This document shows positions 9,158 to 18,036 of a stretch of 64,000 bases of DNA, piece after piece. The stretch's first letter is position 1. Every line of letters starts with the position of its first letter. This DNA comes from Gracilimonas sp040904925 (lineage in GTDB: Bacteria > Bacteroidota > Rhodothermia > Balneolales > Balneolaceae), in the NCBI GenBank assembly GCA_040904925.1, contig JBBDSP010000011.1, positions 124,001 through 188,000 of the forward strand, written 5' to 3'. The notes below the pieces were generated by a model. The model made no database searches. It was not told where the DNA came from and saw nothing but the letters and a program-made list of their open reading frames with translations. The position numbers were made by a program, and so were the translations under genes.

Positions 9158-10693
9158 CTAAAATAAGAATCTGATTCCAGCCAATATTTTAATTGAACTG
9201 ATGTCTTTGGAGATGGTCTCTGAAATATCCTGATTAGAATTTGCATCAAAGTAGTTGTAGGCCACTGATTGGTCTTTCCAGGTTGCATATTGCCCGTTTA
9301 GGTCCAGTACAATATTTGGACTAATTTTTGCACTTATACCTCCTGAAAGTATTGTTCTATCTGCTTCAAAAACGGAACTCTTTCCTTCATTAAAGGCATA
9401 ACCGGCCTTCAGTTTTAATTGCTCAGTAGCCTGAAACCCGATACCTGCTTTATAATTAATGACCCTTTTGTAATTATTGGACATAAAGTTCTCGACCTCA
9501 GTTTCCTGTTCCCGGATAGCCACTTCTTCATTAAAGTCTAAGTCATTTCCTTTAACCAGATCAACTCCCAAATTGGAATAATCTATCATCTCCGCTGATG
9601 CTGAAATATCAAAACCTCCAATATCAACAAGAGCCAGACCTGCACTAAGCTGACCGGGTTTCTCAATTCGATATTCGTAATCAACATCACTTGTGAAATC
9701 CGATTCAAAAGGAGTGGAGCCATCATCCAGCTCAGTCCTTATCAGCGAATAGTAACCTTCTGTGACCACCATGGTACTTGGTATCTGATAACTTAAACCT
9801 ATATTTAAATTTGGAGAGACTTTATACAACAATCCGGTTCGCAGCGTAAAACCGTAGATCTCTGCATCAATTTCATCATGAGTCAGGATATTATCGATAT
9901 CCGTGCTATCACCCGGAGTATCTGATGGAATAAAGTTATAGTTGTAATCATTTTGATCATCAACTTCCAGGAAGTCCCGGCGATAGGTATAATTTCCAGC
10001 CGTTAAGCCTCCTGAAATTCCTACAAATAAGTTTTCCTGAAATTCAGTACCAAAGAAAAACGAGTACTCTCCCATTTTGGTCTCATAGGAGATCTCAGCC
10101 TCCTGAGTAATTCCTGGATATTCTGCAAAGCCAATCCTAAAGATCGATTCCAGATATGTTTCATCCACGTCACCCCAATCTATAGCATACGCGTTAAATG
10201 CAATGTCATTGTAATCACTGGAAGGGTCTTTAAATTGATCTGTGATCGTACTCTGATTGTTACGGGCACTTAGTCGGCTAATTCCCTTGTGATTGGAAAT
10301 ACTGTTATACCCGGCTCCCAAAACAAAACTTCCCTGTTCAGTAGGTACTTTATAAATAAAACCGATATTGCCCAGATTGGTAAAGTTATCTTCGGTAGTA
10401 AGGGTGTTTCCCAGATAGTTATTCTCTTGTTCGAGATTATTATTAGCCAACCCAAAACTGAAATAATTGCGATCAATCAGTGCAACCGTAGCAGGATTTG
10501 CAATAAAACTCCCAAATCCATTTACGTTAGCTACTGATGGAAAGAATCCGGTGGCTGCATCACCATTAAAACTCTGCTCACTGAACTGTAATGCGAGATT
10601 GGAATAGGATACCGGGCTGTTTCCATCCTGACCGTAAACAGCCTCGGAAGAAAACACGAATGACATTAAGAGAAACAGAATAATCCTCTTCAT
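9158..10693 (-). CDS. FadL/OmpP1-like outer membrane beta-barrel protein
   Basis: A 511-residue exported protein with a signal peptide (residues 1-21, ending AVYG-QD). The body has alternating amphipathic strands and repeated short turns (FSFGLANNN, GFTLRTGLLYKVSP, IGLSYQIPS). It finishes with a barrel-end signature, IKILAGIRFLF, with terminal Phe. Length and the early residues (SNLALQFSEQ) fit the OmpP1/FadL/TodX type used for uptake of hydrophobic compounds, but the substrate cannot be read from sequence. Start ATG at 10693 is preceded on its strand by AAAATTTTATAGATG, with no strong SD. Confidence 0.75.
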   Translation of the reverse strand: MKRIILFLLMSFVFSSEAVYGQDGNSPVSYSNLALQFSEQSFNGDAATGFFPSVANVNGFGSFIANPATVALIDRNYFSFGLANNNLEQENNYLGNTLTTEDNFTNLGNIGFIYKVPTEQGSFVLGAGYNSISNHKGISRLSARNNQSTITDQFKDPSSDYNDIAFNAYAIDWGDVDETYLESIFRIGFAEYPGITQEAEISYETKMGEYSFFFGTEFQENLFVGISGGLTAGNYTYRRDFLEVDDQNDYNYNFIPSDTPGDSTDIDNILTHDEIDAEIYGFTLRTGLLYKVSPNLNIGLSYQIPSTMVVTEGYYSLIRTELDDGSTPFESDFTSDVDYEYRIEKPGQLSAGLALVDIGGFDISASAEMIDYSNLGVDLVKGNDLDFNEEVAIREQETEVENFMSNNYKRVINYKAGIGFQATEQLKLKAGYAFNEGKSSVFEADRTILSGGISAKISPNIVLDLNGQYATWKDQSVAYNYFDANSNQDISETISKDISSIKILAGIRFLF

Positions 10694-10732
10694 AATGGTA
10701 CATCTATAAAATTATTGGGTTGAAGCGGGTAC

Positions 10733-12085
10733 TTAGTTATTGCCCCGGCTTCTTTTATTTGAACTTGATGAACTTCGACTCTTCGTATTTGAAGACCGAT
10801 TTGATGATCCTCTGCTTACTGCAGATTTTGTTGCAGATTTAATAGCAGATCTTACCATACGGCTGGTTCTTGAACTACGGGTATTAGAGCTTTTATTGAT
10901 TGATCGTGAATTTACCCGGTTATTAATGTTCGTGTTAAAGAGATCACCGATTTTTACTCTTTTGTTTGAATATGAGCTTCTGTTGTTCACTTTAACTCTT
11001 CTGTTAGGAATGGTATAAGTTCTGTTGCTGCCAAGAGAACCAACACTTGTACTCATCTGTGCTGATCTGCTGCTTAGGTTTAATCCTGAACCTCTTGAAC
11101 GGGTATTACCACTGCTGCTGCCACCGGAGCTCCGTGATTTACCAACTGATGATCCGGAACCTCTGCTTCTATTGTTTCCAGAATTGGTTCGTGCTTTTCC
11201 AACATTTGATGAACCTCTTGTTCTTGTATTTCCTCTAACAGTACCGGATGAACTTTTACCAACCGAACGCCCTGAGCCTCTTACTCTTGATGTATTACCT
11301 GTACTGCGGCTTCTGCTCATTCCGGTGTTAGTGCCTCTTGTTCTGATATTTGAACTTCTTCCTTTTAAGTTAGAACGTGTTCTTGCATCACTTCTGTTAA
11401 CCAAACCGCTGCTTCTTGGGCCTCTTCGGTAAAGATCAGCATCACGATTGTATTTTTTAGAGCGGTAGTAATTGTTGTACACATATACATTGTTGTAATA
11501 TGGATTTCCTCCATAATAGTAATGGTTCCATCCGCCGTGCACTGAAAATGCGGAATAGCCATAATAAGGAGAGTGATACGCATACCACGGACTGCCATAA
11601 TAAAATCCAAAACCGGCAGAACCTAGCCATACGCTTGATCGATGAGTATAACGGTGATGTCTGTACCACCAGCTATTATGTACCCATGGGGAGTAACCGT
11701 ACATGTAGCTGTCTGTTAAACCATTTCGATATCCTTTATTATACCCATCATCAAATCCTTCATCATATCCCTTCCAAAAATAACGATCGGCATAATGCTC
11801 TTTATACCACCGCTCTGTTTCGTAATCCTTATAGTAGATTCCGGCCTCTTCCAATGCATACTCCTCTTCAAGGTAAGCCTCTTCTTCTGTTTGATAAGAG
11901 CTCTCTTGACCAGCTCCATATCGAGAGTCTCTGTCATCCTCATAATCGTCCCAGGCATAATAATCTGAATAACGATCTTTCTCTAAAGGAAAGCGGTCAA
12001 CTGTTTCAAATTGGGTGTAACATCCTGTCAAAAAGAAGGGAAGTACCAGTAAAAAAAAGCGGTTTGTAGCGTTTGATAGTTTCAT
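10733..12085 (-). CDS. lipoprotein with Tyr/His-rich middle and Ser/Arg/Asn-rich low-complexity tail
   Basis: A 450-residue predicted lipoprotein of unknown function. Signal peptide with lipobox FLTGC. Residues about 25-120 are acidic and Tyr-rich with a YKGYDEGFDDGYNKGYRNG repeat-like helix. About 125-200 is Tyr/His/Trp/Gly-rich. From about 205 to the end the protein is strongly basic, with many SRSSG, NTRSRGS and SSNKRS repeats. The frame runs from a GTG at 12094, but the ATG at 12085 has AAGGTG spaced 6 bases upstream, so it is chosen. The composition suggests a disordered or surface polymer-binding protein. The low-complexity tail creates long spurious open frames on the other strand. Confidence 0.75.
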   Translation of the reverse strand: MKLSNATNRFFLLVLPFFLTGCYTQFETVDRFPLEKDRYSDYYAWDDYEDDRDSRYGAGQESSYQTEEEAYLEEEYALEEAGIYYKDYETERWYKEHYADRYFWKGYDEGFDDGYNKGYRNGLTDSYMYGYSPWVHNSWWYRHHRYTHRSSVWLGSAGFGFYYGSPWYAYHSPYYGYSAFSVHGGWNHYYYGGNPYYNNVYVYNNYYRSKKYNRDADLYRRGPRSSGLVNRSDARTRSNLKGRSSNIRTRGTNTGMSRSRSTGNTSRVRGSGRSVGKSSSGTVRGNTRTRGSSNVGKARTNSGNNRSRGSGSSVGKSRSSGGSSSGNTRSRGSGLNLSSRSAQMSTSVGSLGSNRTYTIPNRRVKVNNRSSYSNKRVKIGDLFNTNINNRVNSRSINKSSNTRSSRTSRMVRSAIKSATKSAVSRGSSNRSSNTKSRSSSSSNKRSRGNN

Positions 12086-12176
12086 GACAGACACCTTGTT
12101 TTAGACTACATTTCAAATTACATCATAAATATGCAACAATCTCTGCTCACATTTTATCACATGTTCATGTTAAGCT

Positions 12177-12809
12177 TCAGATCTCGCCACGTAAAGACTT
12201 TGTTATCACTTCAGCTTTGGAATTAACGTGCAATTTTTTATAAATGTTCCGGATGTGAGCCCGCACCGTATCAATGGAAATATCAAAACGATCAGCGATC
12301 AACTTATAGCTAAGCCCATCCACCAGCCCATTTACAATATCCTGCTCACGATTGGTAAGCATACTGTCTTCATTTTTTTGGGGTGCTTCCTCATTAAAAT
12401 GTGAGATCACTTTTCGGGCAATTTGGGGAGACATCGGGGCACCTCCTTTGAGCAGATTTTCGATCGCTTCTTTGATCTCCGGCAGGGAAGTATGTTTAAG
12501 CAGATATCCTGAGGCGCCGGCTTTAAGTGAATCAAAGATCTTATGGGAATCATGATAGATGGTAAGCATCATGATCTCTACTTCAGGATACTTCGATTTT
12601 ATGATCTCCATGCCTTTGATACCCGACATTCCCGGAAGCTGAATATCCATTAAAATAACGTCCGGTTTCTGATGCTCTTCCAGATAATCCAGCATCTCCT
12701 CCACCGAATCTAATGCCACCGGACAATCCATATCTTTTTGCATATCCAGATAGCGCTGAATAAGGTCTCTGATCTTCTTATTGTCTTCTACAATTCCTAT
12801 TACAGCCAT
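12177..12809 (-). CDS. NarL/FixJ-family response regulator
   Basis: A 210-residue regulator with an N-terminal receiver (phospho-acceptor Asp55 in ILMDIQLPG, conserved Lys in LLKHTSLP) and a C-terminal LuxR-type HTH (about 145-205, LTNREQDIVNGLVDGLSYKLIADR). It begins 12 bases after the stop of the propeller histidine kinase, so the two form a two-component operon. Target genes are not evident; the adjacent Ser/Arg-rich lipoprotein gene is one possible target by position only. Confidence 0.93.
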   Translation of the reverse strand: MAVIGIVEDNKKIRDLIQRYLDMQKDMDCPVALDSVEEMLDYLEEHQKPDVILMDIQLPGMSGIKGMEIIKSKYPEVEIMMLTIYHDSHKIFDSLKAGASGYLLKHTSLPEIKEAIENLLKGGAPMSPQIARKVISHFNEEAPQKNEDSMLTNREQDIVNGLVDGLSYKLIADRFDISIDTVRAHIRNIYKKLHVNSKAEVITKSLRGEI

Positions 12810-12821
12810 AATTCCAGGTCC

Positions 12822-15698
12822 TTAGTTAGTATTAAGTTCTCCCTTAATGTTGATGGAAAATCCATCTGTACTGTCAATGGTAATATCTGCACCAATGCGA
12901 TTCGCTCGCATTTCCATGTTACGCAAACCCTGACCAGTCTTCTTCATTCCTTTACCGGACGTCCCGTTATCTGTAATATCAAATTCAAAATAACCGTTGT
13001 GATTTTCCATCTTGAGATCTACCCGGTCTCCGTTTGAGTATTTTGCGATATTATTAACCGCTTCCTTAAAAATAAGATACATGTTCTCTTTTACTGAAAC
13101 AGGAAGTTTGTTGTCCATGTTCAGATTTGAAAAATCATAATTCACCATCATGTTTTTTGATTGAAGCGTATTCAGGATATAGTCCTGCATTCGGTCCGTA
13201 AGATCACCCAGTGTATCATTTCGGGCATCTATAGACCAGACAATATCATCCAGGCTGGATACAATTTTCCGGCATTGCCTGCCAATTTGCTCTAACGACT
13301 TTTTAAACTCTGTATCAGCATCTCCTGCTTGTAGAAAATCGGATTGAAGTGCGATCTCGGTTAAACTGGCGCCTACATCATCATGCAGATCGCTGGCTAT
13401 CCGGACCCGCATCCGCTCAATGTCGATCATTTTTCGTGCACGATAGTAGTTATAGAATAAAAAGATGATCCCAATAACAACCAATAGCATCAGCGTCCAA
13501 AACCACCACTGCATCCAAAAAGGAGCACTTATCTGAAAACTGACTTCTACCAACTCCGGACTCCAGGCTCCATTCAAATTCCTGGCATGCACCTGAAAAG
13601 TATATTCACCCGGTGGAAGCGAAGGGTATTTTACAGAACGAGCAGTGGTTTTCTGCCAGTCTGGGTCAATTTCACTTAGCTTATATTCATATAATATTTG
13701 ATTTGGGGCCGTAAAATTGATCCCGGTAAATTCAATTTCAATATAATTCTCTTCATGCGTGAGAGTGAAATACTCTTCGGGATCATACTCTCTTCCTGAT
13801 GCATTTATTCCGGTTATATGAACTTTAGGGGGAATCGTATTCCCCTGATAAGAATTTGGGTCGAACCTGCTTAAACCCTCAACCGTACCAAACCATAAAA
13901 ATCCTTTACGATCTTCATAAACAGCCCCTAAATTCAATTCATCTGCTACCAGACCCTGTTCCTTATTTATTACCTGAAATGCCTGATCACGATCTCTTCC
14001 TTCAGTATTAAAGTATAGATCTGCATCAAACCGCACTACTCCGTTTGTTGTACCTATCCAATAGAAACCATTTTCACTCTGATGAATGAAATAGCATACA
14101 TTGTCCGGCAGGCCATCAGTTGTGGTGATATCTTGGAATCTAAGACCATCAAACCATGCAATTCCTCCAAAGGTAGAAACCCAAATTCGTCCTTCATCAT
14201 CCTTCATCACATTCATTACAGCATTATTTGGGAGTCCTTCCTGAATAGCAAAACTTTGAAATTCACCTTCCTTATAACGGGTTACCCCACCATATGTGGC
14301 TATCCAGATTGAACCATCCGGTCCTTCTACCGATTCCAATACTCTGTTACTTGCAATACCATCTTCTGCCGAGATTTGTTCAAAACTTCCTGCTTCAAAA
14401 TGAATGATCCCGTCATCATAAGTACTGATCCAATAGCTTCCATCCGAGGCTTCCATGATGTCCCTCACCTTTCTGTATGGAAATTCTTCATCGTTGAATA
14501 CAGTAACAGAATTGTCTTCCATTATTGCCAGGCCCTCACGCATACCGATCCAGGTTCGGCCTTCAGAATCTGTAAATAATTTATAGATCTGATTATCCGA
14601 AAGCATACGATTGATTCCAAAATCATTGAACTCAGAATCTTCTAAAGCAGTAATGCCTCCCCCATAGGTTCCTATCCAAAAATTGCCAGCCCGACTTTCA
14701 GTGAAGGTTGTTACCAGATTATTTGGAAGCCCCTGATCAGTATCATAATTAACAAGGTAGTCACCGATAAATAAATTCGCTCCTCCCCCGAACGTACCAA
14801 ACCAAACATTACCTTCTAAATCAACCAAGGTTGAATATATGATCTCATTTGAGAGTCCAGATTCTACCCCAAAGTTTTTAAAATCCTTGCCATCAAAAAC
14901 TGAACCTCCTCCCTCTGTACCTATCCATATTTCTCCGTCTGACTTTATGGAGATGCTTCTAATTAAGTTATTTATAAGTCCGTCAGAAGTATCGTATGTA
15001 GTGAAAGATTCTCCATCAAATTTGACTAACCCGCTTCTGCTCCCTATCCATATAATACCTTCTTTATCAACTTTAATATCCCGGATTCGATTAGCCGGAA
15101 GTCCTTCTTCTGCGGTATAAGTTCTGAAATTACCCAAGCGCAACCTGGTTACCCCATCCCTTGTTGCAAACCAAAGTTCACCATCTTCACTTTCTGTGAT
15201 AGCACGAACTCTGTCATCACCAAGCCCATTGGATGTTGTGTATTGCCCCATTAGAATTCCATCTGAATAGTGCCATACTCCATCCCCATCCGTTCCAAAC
15301 CACATGTCTCCGATTTGGTCCTGATAAATAGACGTGACCGTGTGGTTTCTCAGTGCGCTATATTTTTGGTCCGAGTAAATACTATCCGCCATTAAATAAT
15401 TTACTCCGGCTTCTGAACCGATCCAGATTCTCCCGTCTTGCCCAATATGTAAAGACCGAATTCGGGCAGAGTTAAGCCCTTGCTCTTCAAAATAATTTTG
15501 AAAACGAACTCCATCGAAGCGGTTGAGCCCAAATCCTGTCCCAAACCAAATATAGCCCTCTTCATCCTGAACCATATCATAAACCACGGACTCACTTAGT
15601 CCCTGTTCAATGGAAAAGGCACGAAAAGGAAAGCGCTGTGCATTTGCAACATCTGCTATAAGCCAGCAAAGTAAGGATATGAGTATGATCTTTTTCAT
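12822..15698 (-). CDS. two-component sensor kinase with beta-propeller and Y_Y_Y sensor domain
   Basis: A 958-residue membrane sensor kinase. Signal peptide 1-20. About residues 25-660 are repeated Reg_prop units (patterns such as IWIGTEGG, WFGTFGGGANLF) forming two propellers. A Y_Y_Y domain follows (about 665-730, LPPGEYTFQVHARN). One TM helix lies at about 735-757. The HisKA_3 dimerisation domain has His772 in SDLHDDVGASL. The HATPase domain (N-box KEAVNNIAKYS, G1 DITDNGTSGKG) is intact. It phosphorylates a NarL-type regulator, encoded directly downstream. In Bacteroidota such sensors commonly read extracellular polysaccharide or envelope cues; the ligand here is unknown. Confidence 0.93.
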   Translation of the reverse strand: MKKIILISLLCWLIADVANAQRFPFRAFSIEQGLSESVVYDMVQDEEGYIWFGTGFGLNRFDGVRFQNYFEEQGLNSARIRSLHIGQDGRIWIGSEAGVNYLMADSIYSDQKYSALRNHTVTSIYQDQIGDMWFGTDGDGVWHYSDGILMGQYTTSNGLGDDRVRAITESEDGELWFATRDGVTRLRLGNFRTYTAEEGLPANRIRDIKVDKEGIIWIGSRSGLVKFDGESFTTYDTSDGLINNLIRSISIKSDGEIWIGTEGGGSVFDGKDFKNFGVESGLSNEIIYSTLVDLEGNVWFGTFGGGANLFIGDYLVNYDTDQGLPNNLVTTFTESRAGNFWIGTYGGGITALEDSEFNDFGINRMLSDNQIYKLFTDSEGRTWIGMREGLAIMEDNSVTVFNDEEFPYRKVRDIMEASDGSYWISTYDDGIIHFEAGSFEQISAEDGIASNRVLESVEGPDGSIWIATYGGVTRYKEGEFQSFAIQEGLPNNAVMNVMKDDEGRIWVSTFGGIAWFDGLRFQDITTTDGLPDNVCYFIHQSENGFYWIGTTNGVVRFDADLYFNTEGRDRDQAFQVINKEQGLVADELNLGAVYEDRKGFLWFGTVEGLSRFDPNSYQGNTIPPKVHITGINASGREYDPEEYFTLTHEENYIEIEFTGINFTAPNQILYEYKLSEIDPDWQKTTARSVKYPSLPPGEYTFQVHARNLNGAWSPELVEVSFQISAPFWMQWWFWTLMLLVVIGIIFLFYNYYRARKMIDIERMRVRIASDLHDDVGASLTEIALQSDFLQAGDADTEFKKSLEQIGRQCRKIVSSLDDIVWSIDARNDTLGDLTDRMQDYILNTLQSKNMMVNYDFSNLNMDNKLPVSVKENMYLIFKEAVNNIAKYSNGDRVDLKMENHNGYFEFDITDNGTSGKGMKKTGQGLRNMEMRANRIGADITIDSTDGFSINIKGELNTN

Positions 15699-15757
15699 CA
15701 GTTAGAATGTAACGTAAACTTTGGGAGATTAGTAGGTCTGAAAATACCTTACATAAA

Positions 15758-15791
15758 AAAGCCCCGTACAAAAAAATTTGCACGAGGCTTT
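15758..15791 (-). terminator. terminator downstream of rpoD
   Basis: Read on the minus strand, AAAGCCTCGTGCAAA pairs with TTTGTACGGGGCTTT (two wobble pairs) and is followed by TTTT. It lies between rpoD and the propeller kinase gene. Confidence 0.8.
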
Positions 15792-15816
15792 ATCTCACGA
15801 TAATAAATTTATTGGA

Positions 15817-16671
15817 TCAGCCGAGATAAGCTCTTAGAGCTGCACTTCGGTTGTGATGTCTCAATTTTCTGAGTGCTTTCTCTTTGATCTGACGAACACG
15901 CTCACGGGTGAGGTCAAAACGCTCTCCGATCTCTTCAAGTGTTAGTGAGTGCTCGCGACCAATTCCAAAATAGAGTCGAATTACTTCTGCTTCACGGGTT
16001 GTCAGTTTTGAAAGGGCTCTTTCGATCTCCACTTTCAAAGACTCTCCCATCAGGTCAAAATCCGGATTTGGGATCTCTTCGTTTTCAAGTACATCCAACA
16101 AGCGATTATCCTCGCCCTGCGCAAACGGAGCATCCATAGAAAGGTGACGCCCTGAGATCTTCAGTGTATCAGCAACTTCGCCAACGGTCATTTCCAGACT
16201 TTCAGCAAGTTCGTGGGCAGAAGGTACTCGCTCATATTCCTGCTCTAATTTGGAAAGCTCTTTACCAATTTTGTTAAGAGCACCAACACGGTTGAGCGGA
16301 AGACGAACAATACGTGATTGTTCAGCAAGTGCTTGCAATATAGACTGACGGATCCACCATACAGCATATGAAATGAATTTGAATCCACGGGTTTCGTCAA
16401 ATCGTTTTGCTGCTTTGATCAAACCAAGGTTTCCTTCGTTGATCAGATCACCAAGTGAAAGTCCTTGATTTTGATATTGTTTAGCTACAGAAACTACGAA
16501 ACGAAGATTTGCTTTGGTAAGATCTTCAAGTGCTCTCTGACTTCCTTTTTGAATTTCCTTGGCCAGCCGGACTTCATCATCCGGGGTAATAAGTTTCTCT
16601 TTTCCAATTTCGTGCAGATAGCGATCTAATGACTCTGACTCACGAGTAGAGATTCCAGAACTTTTTGCCAC
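15817..16671 (-). CDS. rpoD: primary sigma factor RpoD/SigA, short type
   Basis: A 284-residue sigma-70. Region 1.2 (SLDRYLHEIGKEKLIT), region 2 (NLRFVVSVAKQYQNQGLSL, then FKFISYAVWWIRQSI), region 3 (about 135-205), and region 4 with the -35 recognition HTH (LTLEEIGERFDLTRERVRQIK) are complete. Region 1.1 and the non-conserved region are absent, as in Bacteroidota-type primary sigma factors, so the short length is normal for the group. It is transcribed alone. The upstream spacer holds an inverted repeat and hairpin described separately. Confidence 0.95.
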   Translation of the reverse strand: MAKSSGISTRESESLDRYLHEIGKEKLITPDDEVRLAKEIQKGSQRALEDLTKANLRFVVSVAKQYQNQGLSLGDLINEGNLGLIKAAKRFDETRGFKFISYAVWWIRQSILQALAEQSRIVRLPLNRVGALNKIGKELSKLEQEYERVPSAHELAESLEMTVGEVADTLKISGRHLSMDAPFAQGEDNRLLDVLENEEIPNPDFDLMGESLKVEIERALSKLTTREAEVIRLYFGIGREHSLTLEEIGERFDLTRERVRQIKEKALRKLRHHNRSAALRAYLG

Positions 16672-16730
16672 TGTATATACCTTTTAATGAATGTTTGCGT
16701 ACGCTGATGCGCAGATTATTTATGTCCTTC

Positions 16731-16758
16731 AAGCTTTTAAAACACGTGTGAAAAGCTT
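16731..16758. promoter_or_regulatory. inverted repeat upstream of rpoD
   Basis: AAGCTTTT and AAAAGCTT arms flank a 12-base centre containing CACGTG. It sits 60-87 bases upstream of the rpoD start, where a promoter or 5' leader would be. An operator or leader hairpin is possible; function is unproven. Confidence 0.35.
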
Positions 16759-16834
16759 AGATATTGCGTCTGCGACTTAATGAATTTTACAATTGAATAA
16801 TATACGTAATTATTGCCTCAATTTTAAATACGCA

Positions 16835-16862
16835 GACCCATGTTTTTATGGGTCATTTTTTT
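16835..16862. terminator. hairpin between deoB and rpoD
   Basis: GACCCAT and ATGGGTC arms with a 6-base T-rich loop lie 8 bases past the deoB stop. The adjacent T-run is on the plus strand, where no gene ends. On the minus strand the hairpin is followed by a weaker TGCGTATTT. Probably the deoB terminator. Confidence 0.45.
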
Positions 16863-16869
16863 ATGAACT

Positions 16870-18036
16870 CTATTTTAGAAATGATCTTCCCAGAAAGCTA
16901 TGCTCTACTTCAAAAAAGTCAGAAACACTGCAAGCAATATTTGAAAAGGTTTCCCCTGTTCCAAGGTCTTCGTCAATCGTTATTCCTTTTGGAAAAACCA
17001 GTAATGGCACAAATTCCCTGGAGTGATCGGTGCTTTCAGAACATGGGTCATTCCCATGATCACCGGTAATGATCAGCAGGTCGCCTTCTTTTATCTTTGA
17101 AACTAAAGCCGGAATTGCACGATCAAATTCTTCTAAACTTTCGGCATATCCTTCCGGGTCTAACCGATGCCCGTACAACTGATCGGTATCGATCAGATTC
17201 ACAAACACAAAAGTGTTATCCAATCCCGCTGACATTAAGCTCAATAGCTGGGAAATTCCCTCAGCATTACTTTTTGTAGACCGATATTGGGTAAATCCAT
17301 TTCCTGCAAAAAGATCTGCTACTTTGCCGATCGAATACGTCTTCACTCCTGAATCGTATAATTTTTGAACAAGATTTTTTTCCGGGGGGATTGAAGAATA
17401 ATCGTGTCGTTTATCCGAAATACGTTCAAAATTTCCCGGGTTTCCTGTAAAAGGTCGTGCAATTACACGCCCAACTTCATGTTCACCGATACAGATCTCA
17501 TTTCGGGCAAATTCACACCATTCGTATAATTTTTCTATAGAGACTACATCCTCATGGCAAGCTACCTGGAATACACTGTCAGCTGAAGTATAAACGATGG
17601 GATACCCTGTTTTCAGGTGTTCTTCGCCAAAATCTCTGATTACATCGGTTCCTGAGTAAGGCTTGTTGCAAAGGGCATTTTCTACCCCAATTCCTTCACA
17701 AAAATCATTGATTACTTTTTTTGGAAATCCGGTCGGATAAGTCGGGAATGGTTTTTTAAGCTGAATGCCTGCGATCTCCCAGTGCCCGGTTGTGGAATCT
17801 TTTCCGGCAGAAACTTCCCTCAGTTTTCCGTAGGCGGCTAATGGATTTTTATTTTTTTCTACTGAAGCCAATGAAATAATATTACCGATGCCCATTTTCT
17901 GAAGGTTGGGCAACTTCACTCCCGTTTCTTCAGAGACATGGCCGAGTGTGTTCATGGATTCATCTCCATATTCAGCTGCATCTTCCTGAGCCCCAACCCC
18001 TAATCCGTCAACTACAATTACATATGCGTTTCCCAT
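16870..18036 (-). CDS. deoB: phosphopentomutase
   Basis: A 388-residue DeoB of the alkaline-phosphatase superfamily. It interconverts ribose-1-phosphate/deoxyribose-1-phosphate and the 5-phosphates in nucleoside salvage. Metal-binding motifs VVDGLGVG (Asp10), the phospho-acceptor region KDSTTGHWE, DTDQLYGHR and TGDHGNDP are all present. Length is typical. Its start codon shares one base with the stop of the upstream GAF gene (TAATG), so translation is coupled. Confidence 0.96.
   Translation of the reverse strand: MGNAYVIVVDGLGVGAQEDAAEYGDESMNTLGHVSEETGVKLPNLQKMGIGNIISLASVEKNKNPLAAYGKLREVSAGKDSTTGHWEIAGIQLKKPFPTYPTGFPKKVINDFCEGIGVENALCNKPYSGTDVIRDFGEEHLKTGYPIVYTSADSVFQVACHEDVVSIEKLYEWCEFARNEICIGEHEVGRVIARPFTGNPGNFERISDKRHDYSSIPPEKNLVQKLYDSGVKTYSIGKVADLFAGNGFTQYRSTKSNAEGISQLLSLMSAGLDNTFVFVNLIDTDQLYGHRLDPEGYAESLEEFDRAIPALVSKIKEGDLLIITGDHGNDPCSESTDHSREFVPLLVFPKGITIDEDLGTGETFSNIACSVSDFFEVEHSFLGRSFLK

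Noticed and set aside
11025..12069. Long plus-strand open frames (135 and 189 codons)
   Set aside because: They mirror the low-complexity Ser/Arg lipoprotein gene on the other strand; Leu/Pro-rich translations are typical shadows.
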